Shown here: positions 46,041 through 53,730 of the stretch, one piece after another
How the letters are laid out: each line of letters begins with the position of its first letter
Position numbering within the stretch: position 1 is the stretch's first letter
Assembly: GCF_023283925.1 (NCBI RefSeq)
Contig: NZ_JAKIKX010000004.1
Span: 358,754 to 422,753 of the forward strand
Length of the DNA stretch: 64,000 nt
Source of the DNA: Shewanella marisflavi
Lineage (GTDB): Bacteria > Pseudomonadota > Gammaproteobacteria > Enterobacterales > Shewanellaceae
Reading direction: 5' to 3'
Position numbers and translations under genes: made by a program
Notes under the pieces: model-generated
What the model was told of the DNA's origin: nothing
Database searches by the model: none
The model's input: the letters and a program-made list of their open reading frames with translations, nothing else

Positions 46041-46751
46041 CTAATCGTTTAAGTAATAGGTCAGAGTAGAAACCACCCTGACTTTTTTAATACTCGGTGT
46101 ATTACTGTCTCGGTTGCTGATGGTAAATTGTCCCTGAGAGGCGTTTTTGATCTTACCAAGTTGAGAGTCCGAGTCTTTCGCAAACTTCTCAGCGGTTTGA
46201 CGGGCGTTTTCTGTGGCTGTCTGTACCATTTGTGGTTTTAACTCGTTGAGCCCAGTGAACAGAAATTCAGTGCGTCCGTTGTAGTCTTGATTGGAGATGG
46301 CTATCCCTTCTTTGGTCAGCTCAAGAAGATTACCTTGAGTGGCCAGAAGCAACTCGACCCGTTTGGTATAGAGTGAAACAGTGACCTGAGCGGCGTAGCG
46401 GTATTTGACGTTAGGGTCGACATAGCCCTGGGCCTGCCTGTCTTCGATAGAGGGGAGCGAGCTTGAGATCTCTTCCTGTGTAAAGCCTTGTTTAATCAGG
46501 AAGGCAATAACTTTATCGGTTTTGGTTTGGACCTCTTGATAGAGGTTATTGAGATCGTTATCCACTTGGGTAAAGCGGATGGGCCAGATAGCGGTATCGG
46601 CTTTCACTTCTGCCTCAGCGAGGCCTTTTACCGTGACAGTCCGTTCCATGGCGCGCATCTTGATGATGCTGTCACCTAAACTTGTGCCTAACAGATAGAG
46701 ACCGGCGCAGATAAAGCCGCCTAAGAGAATACTTGCCAGTGATTTTTGCAT
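46041..46751 (-). CDS. SIMPL domain (DUF541) protein
   Basis: A 236-residue membrane-anchored periplasmic protein. One N-terminal membrane segment (ILLGGFICAGLYLLG) is followed by a SIMPL domain (about 35-230) starting RTVTVKGLAEAEVKADTAIW. The family is structurally linked to BP26-type channels, but the role in bacteria is not known. It stands alone on the minus strand. Confidence 0.9.
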   Translation of the reverse strand: MQKSLASILLGGFICAGLYLLGTSLGDSIIKMRAMERTVTVKGLAEAEVKADTAIWPIRFTQVDNDLNNLYQEVQTKTDKVIAFLIKQGFTQEEISSSLPSIEDRQAQGYVDPNVKYRYAAQVTVSLYTKRVELLLATQGNLLELTKEGIAISNQDYNGRTEFLFTGLNELKPQMVQTATENARQTAEKFAKDSDSQLGKIKNASQGQFTISNRDSNTPSIKKVRVVSTLTYYLND

Positions 46752-46815
46752 GAGAAGCGTCCGAGTTGCTTGTCGTTAGCGCCAGCATATGCCTGTTTGG
46801 TCCGGTTTTCCAGCG

Positions 46816-47202
46816 CTATGCTTGGTTACTGGGCTGCCAGAGCTCTACCTTGTTGCCATCGGGGTCGATAAACCAACCGAAACGACCAAATTCAGAGTCT
46901 TCGGTTTCCGCTATTAACTCGGCGCCGCCTTCGGCCACCTGGGCCAGCGCTTCATTGAGATCATCGACGATCAGATTAAACATAAACTCTTTGCTTGAAG
47001 GGTGAAGGTAATCTGTGTCTTTGGCCATGGGGGTCCACACACTGTAGCCTGTGGCAGCCATTGGCATCAGATTATTGAGGTAAAAGGCTGCGCCGCCCCA
47101 GTTTTCTACTGGCACCTGAAGGTAGGTTTTGTACCAGTTGGCGAGTTTTTGAGGATCCTCGCTCTTAAAAAATATTCCACCTAAACCTATTACTTTAGCC
47201 AT
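46816..47202 (-). CDS. VOC family (glyoxalase-like) protein
   Basis: A 128-residue protein with the beta-alpha-beta-beta-beta pattern of the VOC superfamily: GIFFKSEDPQKLANWYKTYL and a C-terminal FGRFGWFIDPDGNKVELWQP with the metal-ligand Glu. Its closest functional class is not clear (glyoxalase-like or bleomycin-resistance-like). The ATG at 47202 gives a normal family start; an upstream in-frame codon at 47253 is less likely. Confidence 0.9.
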   Translation of the reverse strand: MAKVIGLGGIFFKSEDPQKLANWYKTYLQVPVENWGGAAFYLNNLMPMAATGYSVWTPMAKDTDYLHPSSKEFMFNLIVDDLNEALAQVAEGGAELIAETEDSEFGRFGWFIDPDGNKVELWQPSNQA

Positions 47203-47260
47203 TGTCCATCTGTCGTTATAGGAGTTTGTATTAACTGTAGGAAACTTTTCCAATAACTAC

Positions 47261-47291
47261 AAAAAAGCCGCAGTAGGCTGCGGCTTTTTAA
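47261..47291. terminator. Rho-independent terminator after fadL
   Basis: AAAAAAGCCGCAG and CTGCGGCTTTTT form a symmetric hairpin between the fadL stop and the VOC gene start, both on the minus strand. Confidence 0.92.
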
Positions 47292-47305
47292 GGACAGTAA
47301 ACAAG

Positions 47306-48622
47306 TTAGAACTTGTAGTTGTACTGCATAGAGTAATAGGTCGCGTTAGAGCGAGTTGTAGCATGTACCATGCCGGTATCTGGACCGATTGGTAGGCCGC
47401 CAGTGATAGCACTGTGCTCAATTAACTGTACATCTTCACCGCGAACAAAGGCGACACCGAAATCCAGGCTGGCGTGCTTGCTGAGATTAAAGGTTGCACC
47501 TGCGGTAAACCACTGACGATCAGAGTCAGGGATTGAGATAGAGCTGACTTCGCCAACGACCCCTTGGTCAAACATATAACCGGCACGTATTGTCCAGTCT
47601 TGGTTAAGGGTATAGGTACCACCTATGCTGAACAACCAAGAGTCATCCCAAGCATAGGTTTTTAGGCTGGCTTCAGGAGCCACTGGTACACCACCTACAA
47701 CACCGTCGGTCACTGTGATCTCATGGAAATCGCCCCAAGTGGTCAACTGCGCTGTGTAGTGCAGAGCAAACTTTTCGGTGAGTTGGTGGAAACCTGCTAC
47801 CTGGAAGATATCCGGCATAGGGATATTGATCTCATCGAATGCGACAGTGGCACCGGCAATCGGGTTATACATGTCGATATCGCCAGTTGCCTTAAAATCT
47901 GGGCTAAAGCGGTAGCTCATACCGAATCTGTGATCGGCGTTGATCTCGTAGACGGCACCTATGATACCACCGAAGGCGACGCCATCGGCTTCAACATCGA
48001 CCAGATCCAATTGTCCTGGGCCTTCAGCTGTCGGAACCTGTCCACCACGGGTAAGGGTGCCTGTACCATAAATTACATCGACACCAGCACCTATGCTGAA
48101 GTGGTCGTTAAAACGGTACGAGCCACTTAGGTTAAGGTTAAAGGTGGCGACTTCAGTTTTACCCAGCAAGTCTAGAGGTCCGGGCAGGCCGTTAACCAAC
48201 TGCTCTGATAGAGGTGTGGTGTCTGTACCAGTTCCGAAGTTGCTGAACATGGCAACGCCATAGGCGAACTTGTCGTTGACTGGGCTGACGTAGTAGAAGT
48301 TAGGGATTATTTTAGCTTCTGCTGCATCGTCCACATGGCCGTAGTGAATTTGACCGAGTACAGTGTCGACGTAAACATCTTTTACGCTGACTTCAACGTC
48401 GGCATAGGTCAGGCCAACTGACAGTTGTTTTTCATCGAATAAGGCCATAGCAGCTGGGTTACGAGATAACACTGAAGCGTTATCTGCAATGACGGCGTCA
48501 CCGGCAAAGGCGCGGCCGATACCGGTCGCTGACTGGCTGTTAAGTTGGAAACCGGCAGCCATTGCTTGTGAGCTGGCGAGTGTTACGGCTACCGCTAATA
48601 TTGTCTTGTTGAAACGCTTCAT
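47306..48622 (-). CDS. fadL: FadL/OmpP1/TodX family outer-membrane long-chain fatty acid transporter
   Basis: A 438-residue outer-membrane beta-barrel. The signal peptide ends in SQAMA, followed by the family hallmark AGFQLNSQSATGIGRAFAGD and then SVLSRNPAAMALF (NPA motif of the hatch region). The C-terminus ends in an aromatic residue (YNYKF), as needed for barrel assembly. It moves long-chain fatty acids or other hydrophobic compounds across the outer membrane and would supply the FadIJ enzymes encoded at the end of the window. Confidence 0.94.
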   Translation of the reverse strand: MKRFNKTILAVAVTLASSQAMAAGFQLNSQSATGIGRAFAGDAVIADNASVLSRNPAAMALFDEKQLSVGLTYADVEVSVKDVYVDTVLGQIHYGHVDDAAEAKIIPNFYYVSPVNDKFAYGVAMFSNFGTGTDTTPLSEQLVNGLPGPLDLLGKTEVATFNLNLSGSYRFNDHFSIGAGVDVIYGTGTLTRGGQVPTAEGPGQLDLVDVEADGVAFGGIIGAVYEINADHRFGMSYRFSPDFKATGDIDMYNPIAGATVAFDEINIPMPDIFQVAGFHQLTEKFALHYTAQLTTWGDFHEITVTDGVVGGVPVAPEASLKTYAWDDSWLFSIGGTYTLNQDWTIRAGYMFDQGVVGEVSSISIPDSDRQWFTAGATFNLSKHASLDFGVAFVRGEDVQLIEHSAITGGLPIGPDTGMVHATTRSNATYYSMQYNYKF

Positions 48623-48918
48623 AGTTTATTCTCATTATGGTGGCTTGGCGGCAATTTCATGTAGACATGAATAGGCCAAGTCCTTTTTATAAATCCCGTG
48701 CATAGTAGGGATGTGCTGCAGCCCCAACAACTCCGACCAGATCGGTTTTTTTGTTGAGTTTCTGTTAACGTTTTTCCGAAAAAATCTCTTGGTGTTTCGT
48801 TCGGAACAGGAGAGCTTGTGGTCGCCGCTATCCCACGCATTATGTGGGTTTTGTTTAGGTTTCTCTAAAGGTTAATGGAATGTGAAAGTGCAAATTATCG
48901 GTAAAATTTTCGAGGTAT
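48623..48918. other. Intergenic region upstream of fadL
   Basis: About 300 bases that should hold the fadL promoter. I see no clear gene, and no clear PsrA- or FadR-like operator could be supported here. Confidence 0.5.
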
Positions 48919-48947
48919 AAAAAAAGCGTACACGTGTACGCTTTTTT
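48919..48947 (-). terminator. Rho-independent terminator after putP
   Basis: AAAAAAAGCGTACAC and GTGTACGCTTTTTT form a near-perfect hairpin with U-tracts on both strands. It lies 45 bases past the putP stop on the minus strand. Confidence 0.92.
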
Positions 48948-48951
48948 GATC

Positions 48952-48982
48952 TAACGCTCATTTTTAATACAAATGAGCGTTA
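48952..48982. repeat. Second perfect inverted repeat directly after putP
   Basis: TAACGCTCATTT and AAATGAGCGTTA are perfect 12-bp complements around a 7-base loop. The hairpin lies between the putP stop and the main terminator and could protect the 3' end of the mRNA from exonucleases. Confidence 0.75.
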
Positions 48983-48992
48983 ACTGATATGT

Positions 48993-50444
48993 TTACAATT
49001 TTTGACTAAATTGCTCGAACTGTTCGCGGGTGCTGCTCTCTGGCTTAGAGATCAGGCTGACCAAGATGCCCGACAGCATGGCGAATACAAAACCGGGTAA
49101 GATCTCGTAGAGATCGAAGATGCCGCCGCTGGTCTGTTTCCAAAGTACTACGGTAATGGCACCAACGATAATGGTGGCCACAGCGCCATTACGGCTGTAA
49201 TCGCGCCAGAAGAGTGACAGGATGACGACAGGGCCGAATGCCGCGCCGAAACCAGCCCAGGCATAGCTGACCAGGCTGAGCACACTGCTTTCTGGGTTTA
49301 ATGCGATAATGCCCGAGATGATGGCGATGGCCAGTACGCCTATACGGCCAATCATCATCAACTCTTTACTGCTGGCTTGGGGTCTTAGCCACTTCTTGTA
49401 GAAGTCTTCAGTGATCACACTGGAGCAAACCAGTAGCTGAGAGTCTATGGTACTCATGATGGCGGAAAGAATCGCCGCGATCAGCAAGCCACCAATCCAA
49501 GGATTAAAGGCTGCATGGGCCAGATGAATAAATACCGTTTCTGGGTTATCGATTGGCTGGTCGGCAAAATAGAGGGTGCCAGCAAGGCCTGTAGCCAAGG
49601 CGCCGATGAGAGCGACAATCATCCAGCTCATGGCGATACGGCGAGACACCTTGAGATCATCGGCACTGCCAATGGCCATGAAACGCGACAGTATGTGCGG
49701 CTGACCAAAGTAGCCCAGTCCCCAAGCCAGCAGAGATGCCAGACCGATAAGTGTGGTGTTGTCGCTAATCAGGGTCAACATGGCAGGATCCAGACTATGG
49801 ATGCCGTTTTGAGTCTCTGGTTGGCTGAAAATTGCCACGGGTACGATCAGCAGGGCGATCAGCATTAGACAGCCCTGGAAGAAATCTGTCCAGCTCACGG
49901 CAAAGAAACCGCCAACGAAGGTGTAGGCCACTATGATACCCGAGCCGATAAGCAGAGCCAGGTTGTAATCTAGGCCAAACACCTTTTCAAATAAGATGGC
50001 GCCGCCCACCATGCCTGATGAGGTATAGAAGGTGAAAAACACTAAGATGGTGACCGCCGACACTAACTTGAGCACAGATTGCTTGTCTTCAAAACGCTTC
50101 TCGAAGAAGTCTGGTAGGGTGAGGGCGTTGTCGGTGAATTGGGTGTAGATCCGCAAACGTTTGGCCACAAACAACCAGTTTAACCAGGCGCCAAAGACCA
50201 GACCTATGCCGATCCAGGCTTCACCCAGCCCACCCAGATAGACGGCTCCGGGTAAGCCGAGCAGCAGCCAGCCTGACATGTCTGAGGCGCCCACGCTAAG
50301 AGCGGTTACGGCTGGCCCCATAGAGCGGCCACCCAAAATATAATCGTCGACTGAGTCGGTTGCTTTATATGCCCAAAGGCCAATGCCCATCATGAGGACG
50401 AGGTAGCCGAAAAAGGTAATTAAAATGGGTAATTCAATATTCAT
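48993..50444 (-). CDS. putP: Sodium/proline symporter
   Basis: A 483-residue inner-membrane SSS-family symporter with about 13 hydrophobic segments. Family motifs include DDYILGGRSMGPAVTALSVG, SDMSGWLLLGLPGAVYLGGL and GLGYFGQPHILSRFMA near 230-245. It takes up L-proline with sodium for osmoprotection or as a carbon and nitrogen source. No putA gene is in the window. A CRP-like half-site lies about 140 bases upstream. Confidence 0.94.
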   Translation of the reverse strand: MNIELPILITFFGYLVLMMGIGLWAYKATDSVDDYILGGRSMGPAVTALSVGASDMSGWLLLGLPGAVYLGGLGEAWIGIGLVFGAWLNWLFVAKRLRIYTQFTDNALTLPDFFEKRFEDKQSVLKLVSAVTILVFFTFYTSSGMVGGAILFEKVFGLDYNLALLIGSGIIVAYTFVGGFFAVSWTDFFQGCLMLIALLIVPVAIFSQPETQNGIHSLDPAMLTLISDNTTLIGLASLLAWGLGYFGQPHILSRFMAIGSADDLKVSRRIAMSWMIVALIGALATGLAGTLYFADQPIDNPETVFIHLAHAAFNPWIGGLLIAAILSAIMSTIDSQLLVCSSVITEDFYKKWLRPQASSKELMMIGRIGVLAIAIISGIIALNPESSVLSLVSYAWAGFGAAFGPVVILSLFWRDYSRNGAVATIIVGAITVVLWKQTSGGIFDLYEILPGFVFAMLSGILVSLISKPESSTREQFEQFSQKL

Positions 50445-50754
50445 GCTTACGCCGTATTATTGTCATGCCAGTTAGCACCCTATTTAAGGCCGCAGCCCGC
50501 GACAGCAGTGAGTTGGCATTTTTGTTTTAAGTTGGCCTGCTATGCTAGCAGATGTTTGAGCGTGAGCCCAAATATGTCGTGAAATGTGATCATGATCCTG
50601 GCGCGATCGGTCGATAAATTGTCAGATATAGGCGAGTTGTTTTGGGTTTGTTGTGCATCATGAGGGCTTGTTGTGCTTTTGTGGGACACTTTGTTTGTGG
50701 GGGCTCAAAGCGTCGCCCCCAGCTGAATAGCTTAACCTTGGTAAAAAATTAGGC
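50445..50754. other. Intergenic region between putP and the DUF3379 gene
   Basis: About 310 bases with the putP promoter. It contains a CRP-like half-site (TGTGATCATGATCCTG at 50585-50600; only the first half fits well) and, near 50698-50722, a GC hairpin GGGGGC/GCCCCC past the DUF3379 stop on the minus strand that could end that operon although it lacks a T-run. Confidence 0.45.
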
Positions 50755-51459
50755 CTAGATAAACGACTCTTTTACTTCATCTCTGACATAGTCCAGATCT
50801 TTGGCATGCTCTGCGACCAGCAACACATAGGCATTTTCAGACTTGAAGCCCATGCCCTGATAACGCTTGTCGGCGAAGGCCTCCTCAAGCACCATGCGAT
50901 CGTCGAGCGGTACAATAAACAGAGTGACTTTGCCTTGCTTGCCCTGCATCACCAGGTGGATGCTCTTCACGCCTTGGAAGTCGCAGTAAGTGCTGAAGAG
51001 CACTCGTCCCGGTTGTTCGGTAAACTGCGCTTGGTTGAGGCTGCTTAGCGAGGCCAGTTGAGTATTGATTTCGTCGACACTGATATTTTGTTCACTCTGC
51101 ATCGCTACCTTTTCGTGGTAGACATGGGTCAGCGCATGCTGACCTAGGTCCACAGGTGCCAGTCGCATCAGGGTGAAACTGATGCCGGCGATAAAGGCAA
51201 TAGATGCCACCAGAGCCAGAGTAAAGCCAGTCTTGCGGCGATCGACCTGATGCTGATGCAGCTGCTGATTCAGTAGTAGCTTGGCCTCAAGATCTTCGGG
51301 AATATCGACTTTTAACGCGGCTTCGAGTTTGTTATCTAATAGCTTGAGATCGTTTACAAAGGCAGTGCGCTCGCTCGATTCATGCATCGACGCAAGAAAC
51401 TCGTCATCTTGACGATGTGGATTTTCATAGGCCTCGCGGCGGAATTTTAGCTCATCCAT
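50755..51459 (-). CDS. DUF3379 family membrane protein, probable anti-sigma partner
   Basis: A 234-residue protein of the DUF3379 family: a charged cytoplasmic part (ELKFRREAYENPHRQDDEFL, about 1-80), one membrane segment (TGFTLALVASIAFIAGISFT, about 85-105) and a periplasmic part of about 130 residues. It overlaps the end of the ECF sigma gene by a few bases, the usual layout of sigma/anti-sigma pairs, so it probably holds that sigma factor at the membrane. ATG at 51459 is used; an upstream in-frame codon at 51486 is less likely. Confidence 0.82.
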   Translation of the reverse strand: MDELKFRREAYENPHRQDDEFLASMHESSERTAFVNDLKLLDNKLEAALKVDIPEDLEAKLLLNQQLHQHQVDRRKTGFTLALVASIAFIAGISFTLMRLAPVDLGQHALTHVYHEKVAMQSEQNISVDEINTQLASLSSLNQAQFTEQPGRVLFSTYCDFQGVKSIHLVMQGKQGKVTLFIVPLDDRMVLEEAFADKRYQGMGFKSENAYVLLVAEHAKDLDYVRDEVKESFI

Positions 51460-51964
51460 TGGAGCGCCCCCTGGTGTGCGTGTCATCGAGTATCTCTTTT
51501 AGCTGATTTTTAGCGCGAAATAAGCGGGTCATTACGGTATTACGATTTAGATCTAGGATGCCGGCAATCTCTTCGCCGCTGAAACCACCAATCACCTGTA
51601 ATACCAGTGGTTCGCGGTATTCGGCTTCGAGCTTTGCGATCTGGCGTCTTAGCATATGTTGCTCCATGTTCTCCTCGCTGGACGAGGAGATATGGTCGGC
51701 AATATCGGCTTGATCTATGTCCGAGTAATCGAACTGCTTACGTTCGAAACGGCGCGCATTTTCCCGGCGTAAAATCGTGATCAACCAAGCCTTGGCGGCT
51801 TTATCATCTTTTAAAGACTCAAGAGAGCGCCAGGCACGTAAAAAGGTTTCTTGAGTGATATCTTCAGCGATATGTTTATCGCCGCACAGCCAATAGGCGT
51901 AGCGGAACAGATCGCCATGAAGTGCCCTGACAAGGCTATCGTATCGTCGTTGTTTATTCAGCAT
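51452..51964 (-). CDS. ECF-type RNA polymerase sigma factor
   Basis: A 170-residue sigma factor with regions 2 and 4 only. Region 2 covers about 10-80 (YDSLVRALHGDLFRYAYWL, then EDITQETFLRAWRSLESL) and region 4 about 105-160 (YREPLVLQVIGGFSGEEIAG and RNTVMTRLFRAKNQL). It would direct transcription of a stress or envelope regulon and be controlled by the DUF3379 protein encoded next. An upstream in-frame ATG at 52015 would add 17 basic residues. It lies 134 bases after batD on the same strand. Confidence 0.88.
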   Translation of the reverse strand: MLNKQRRYDSLVRALHGDLFRYAYWLCGDKHIAEDITQETFLRAWRSLESLKDDKAAKAWLITILRRENARRFERKQFDYSDIDQADIADHISSSSEENMEQHMLRRQIAKLEAEYREPLVLQVIGGFSGEEIAGILDLNRNTVMTRLFRAKNQLKEILDDTHTRGRSNG

Positions 51965-52098
51965 GTCACTATTGACCGACTTTTTCGGTTTTATATTTCG
52001 TATCACGCTAAACATTTTTTACTCGCAGCATAGGAAGGGGGTTGGTGCGCCAATTGTTTCGACTACGTTAACGCCATTGGCGCACCAGAGGCAAGTTG

Positions 52099-53730
52099 TT
52101 AGAGCGGATTTAACGGACTCAAGGCAGATTGTGTGCTTGTTTGGGTTGCTGCAGGTACATTCCTCACCTGTTTGATCACGTTTTCGGCGTCAAACTCAGT
52201 ACCGGCAGGACTATAACCTTGACGCTGAATAGCCGCTATTGCCTCGGCAAGTTGAGGATATTGCGCCGCGATGTCAGACAGACTCAGTGGTTTACCGGCA
52301 AGTTGGCTCATGTATTGTTGCAGGGCAACCAAGGCCTCACCGCTGCGACCTGCGCGGCAGGCATTTTCAAATTGGTTGAATGCTGACGATGGTTTGGAAG
52401 CTGCAGGTGCTGCTGGCTCAATCGCGCCCTTGCCTTGACGGTAACTTTGGTAGTGGCGATACCAAAGCAGTAGGCTGGCTAACCACGCCAGTGCCAGCGC
52501 CGCGCTCACATAGGGCCAGAAGCTGGCTGAACCGGCGCTTTGGTTGACTAAGCTCACCTGGCTTGGCGCCGGTGCGTTATTGGCCGGGGCAACAAGGAGT
52601 GTGCGAGCCGGCAGGGTGGCATACTCCTGTTTACGAGTGTGGGTGTTCCACCAAGGGATGCGGATCTCAGGCAGGGTATAACTGCCGGGTTGTGTCGGCA
52701 CAATCGCCGTAGTCTGGTTGAGCTGCGCCACCACCTGTTTTTCGCGCACATAGGTTTTGCGCTGTGGCTTCTCAGGATAGCTTTTAAAGGTATCGGGCAG
52801 TGCCAGTGCTATCTCGGGTAAGCTAGTGTCGTCGGCGTTGGATGCTAATAGGCTGATGTTGCGGGTAATAGGTACGCCAACTTGAAATTCTTGATCTTGC
52901 GGCCAATCTTCTTTTAGCACTACAAGATCGCTTGCCAGCCAGTCGCCTTGATAGCTATCGGGGATAGGTAATACGGTTATTTCGCTCGGGGCGGCTTTAG
53001 CCTGCATGGGGCGACTTTCGTTAAAAGAGAACATGCCGCCGCGACGGGAGGACTCCACTAACACATCACCTGAAAAGCTCGCGCCCGAGAGTGACAGGTT
53101 GCCGGGCTTGTCGGCGATCAGGCTATAGGTTCGTTCGATCACTCGGTAGCGTCTGCCATCGATGATCTCATGGCCATCGACATCATCGCCTAGCTGCTTG
53201 AGCTGGGCCCCCTCGACATTGGGTGCGCTGAGTACACCTCGCTGCAACTCGACGCCCAGGTAGAGCTTAACCTTATAGGTGATCAACTGACCCACATAGG
53301 CAGTCTCGGTGGAGACGTTGCTGCGAATAAAGAGGTTTTTCATCTGCTCGGGTTGGCTACCCGGCGCCACCACCTTGAGATTGATAGGGTCTGAGCTGAT
53401 GTTGTCTATGGTCATCGCCGGGATCACTATTGTGCCGGTCTTTTTAGGCGCCAGGAGGATCTGCCAGCGAGTTTCTTTACTAGCATCGAAGTTCATGATC
53501 TGGGTGCTGCGACTGACGCTGGTGCGTCCGACAATAAAGTCTTTCAACAGGGCGCTGGTATCCAGGCTGGCATTGTCCACATCGTCATCGGCCTTGATGC
53601 TGAGCACCAGGTATTCGCCCTGAATCGCCGGGTTTCTGTCTACCGAGGTTTCTACCTTGGTCAATGCATAGGCTGGGCTCGATAAACAAAGTGCCACACA
53701 GGCTAAGGTCAAAAGGTGTCGTATTACCAC
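52099..53730 (-). CDS. batD: BatD-type protein (aerotolerance/oxygen-tolerance family)
   Basis: A 543-residue membrane-anchored periplasmic protein: signal peptide (LLTLACVALCLSSPAYA), several immunoglobulin-like beta domains (about 20-390) and a membrane segment near 410-430 followed by a short cytoplasmic tail. Length and layout match BatD. It is the last gene of the moxR-bat operon and overlaps batB/C by a few bases. The Bat proteins are thought to handle envelope or oxidative stress, with debate about the true role. Confidence 0.9.
   Translation of the reverse strand: MVIRHLLTLACVALCLSSPAYALTKVETSVDRNPAIQGEYLVLSIKADDDVDNASLDTSALLKDFIVGRTSVSRSTQIMNFDASKETRWQILLAPKKTGTIVIPAMTIDNISSDPINLKVVAPGSQPEQMKNLFIRSNVSTETAYVGQLITYKVKLYLGVELQRGVLSAPNVEGAQLKQLGDDVDGHEIIDGRRYRVIERTYSLIADKPGNLSLSGASFSGDVLVESSRRGGMFSFNESRPMQAKAAPSEITVLPIPDSYQGDWLASDLVVLKEDWPQDQEFQVGVPITRNISLLASNADDTSLPEIALALPDTFKSYPEKPQRKTYVREKQVVAQLNQTTAIVPTQPGSYTLPEIRIPWWNTHTRKQEYATLPARTLLVAPANNAPAPSQVSLVNQSAGSASFWPYVSAALALAWLASLLLWYRHYQSYRQGKGAIEPAAPAASKPSSAFNQFENACRAGRSGEALVALQQYMSQLAGKPLSLSDIAAQYPQLAEAIAAIQRQGYSPAGTEFDAENVIKQVRNVPAATQTSTQSALSPLNPL

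Noticed and set aside
50585..50600. Full CRP site upstream of putP
   Set aside because: Only the TGTGA half fits; the second half reads TCCTG in place of TCACA, so I list it as a half-site in the region note only.
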